Shown here: positions 17,233-17,500 of the stretch, one piece after another
Position numbering within the stretch: the first letter of the stretch is position 1
How the letters are laid out: the number at the start of each line of letters is the position of its first letter
Assembly (NCBI GenBank): GCA_002005505.1
Contig: KV908361.1
Span: 252,501-270,000 of the forward strand
DNA length: 17,500 nt
Reading direction: 5' to 3'
Source: Botryococcus braunii
Taxonomy: Eukaryota > Chlorophyta > Trebouxiophyceae
Program-made: the position numbers and the translations under genes
The notes under the pieces: model-generated
Seen by the model: only the letters and a program-made list of their open reading frames with translations
Database searches by the model: none
Told to the model about the DNA's origin: nothing

Positions 17233-17500
17233 GGCCGTTTTTATAAGAAATACAACAGATCCGAATAGTCAAAGCATTCTGGTCTTCAAAGTATAGCGGC
17301 AAGGTATACCAAAGTAAAGAGGTATAATTTAAAAGTATGCAATGTTGAATGTACGGCCATGGTGCCTCCATTGCGCACCACTCAGCTCGTTCTAGTTCGG
17401 CGATGACTTTAAAGTCAAGTAATCACCCCGACACCTCCCTTGGCTGCTGCAGGGGGCCACAAACTACCATCCAAGATTTACAGAAGCGAAAATGTGAAAA

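Overview
This looks like nuclear DNA of a photosynthetic eukaryote, most likely a green alga or another member of the green lineage. The firmest reason is a spliced gene on the minus strand (11625-15233) for the biotin carboxyl carrier protein of plastid acetyl-CoA carboxylase, with an apparent transit peptide and six GT-AG introns. In red-lineage plastids this subunit is usually plastid-encoded, so a nuclear, intron-bearing copy points to the green lineage. Coding is broken into short exons, introns and spacers are full of dinucleotide microsatellites and G/C or A/T homopolymers, and there are no operons or ribosome-binding sites.

Layout. (1) 451-3264, minus strand: the 3' part of an unrecognised gene rebuilt from five exons whose phases agree; two more upstream exons are possible at 4039-4089 and 4448-4497. 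(2) 5778-7571, plus strand: a two- or three-exon gene whose product resembles the acetoacetate-decarboxylase-like fold of plant NEOXANTHIN-DEFICIENT 1 type proteins. Its long last exon (7038-7571) is the clearest plus-strand coding block. (3) 7572-9779: no firm gene, with an AT-rich degenerate TAGTAAT tract and a CA/GA repeat. (4) 9780-10063, plus: a cysteine-rich last exon of an unknown gene. (5) 10064-11624: repeats and homopolymers, including a C/A tract flanked by an 8-bp duplication. (6) 11625-15233, minus: accB, seven coding exons. (7) 15478-16003, minus: last two exons of a gene with a C2H2-finger-like cysteine/histidine cluster, ending only 244 bp before the accB start codon. (8) 16004-17500: a large CG/CA repeat, then weak plus-strand exon candidates.

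No operon-like cooperation can be read from the order. accB belongs to plastid fatty-acid synthesis; the decarboxylase-like gene may also be plastid-related if the NXD1 resemblance holds. I found no tRNA, rRNA, CRISPR array, intact transposon or viral gene. Exon models rest on hand-read splice sites, reading phase and protein sense, without transcripts or database searches.
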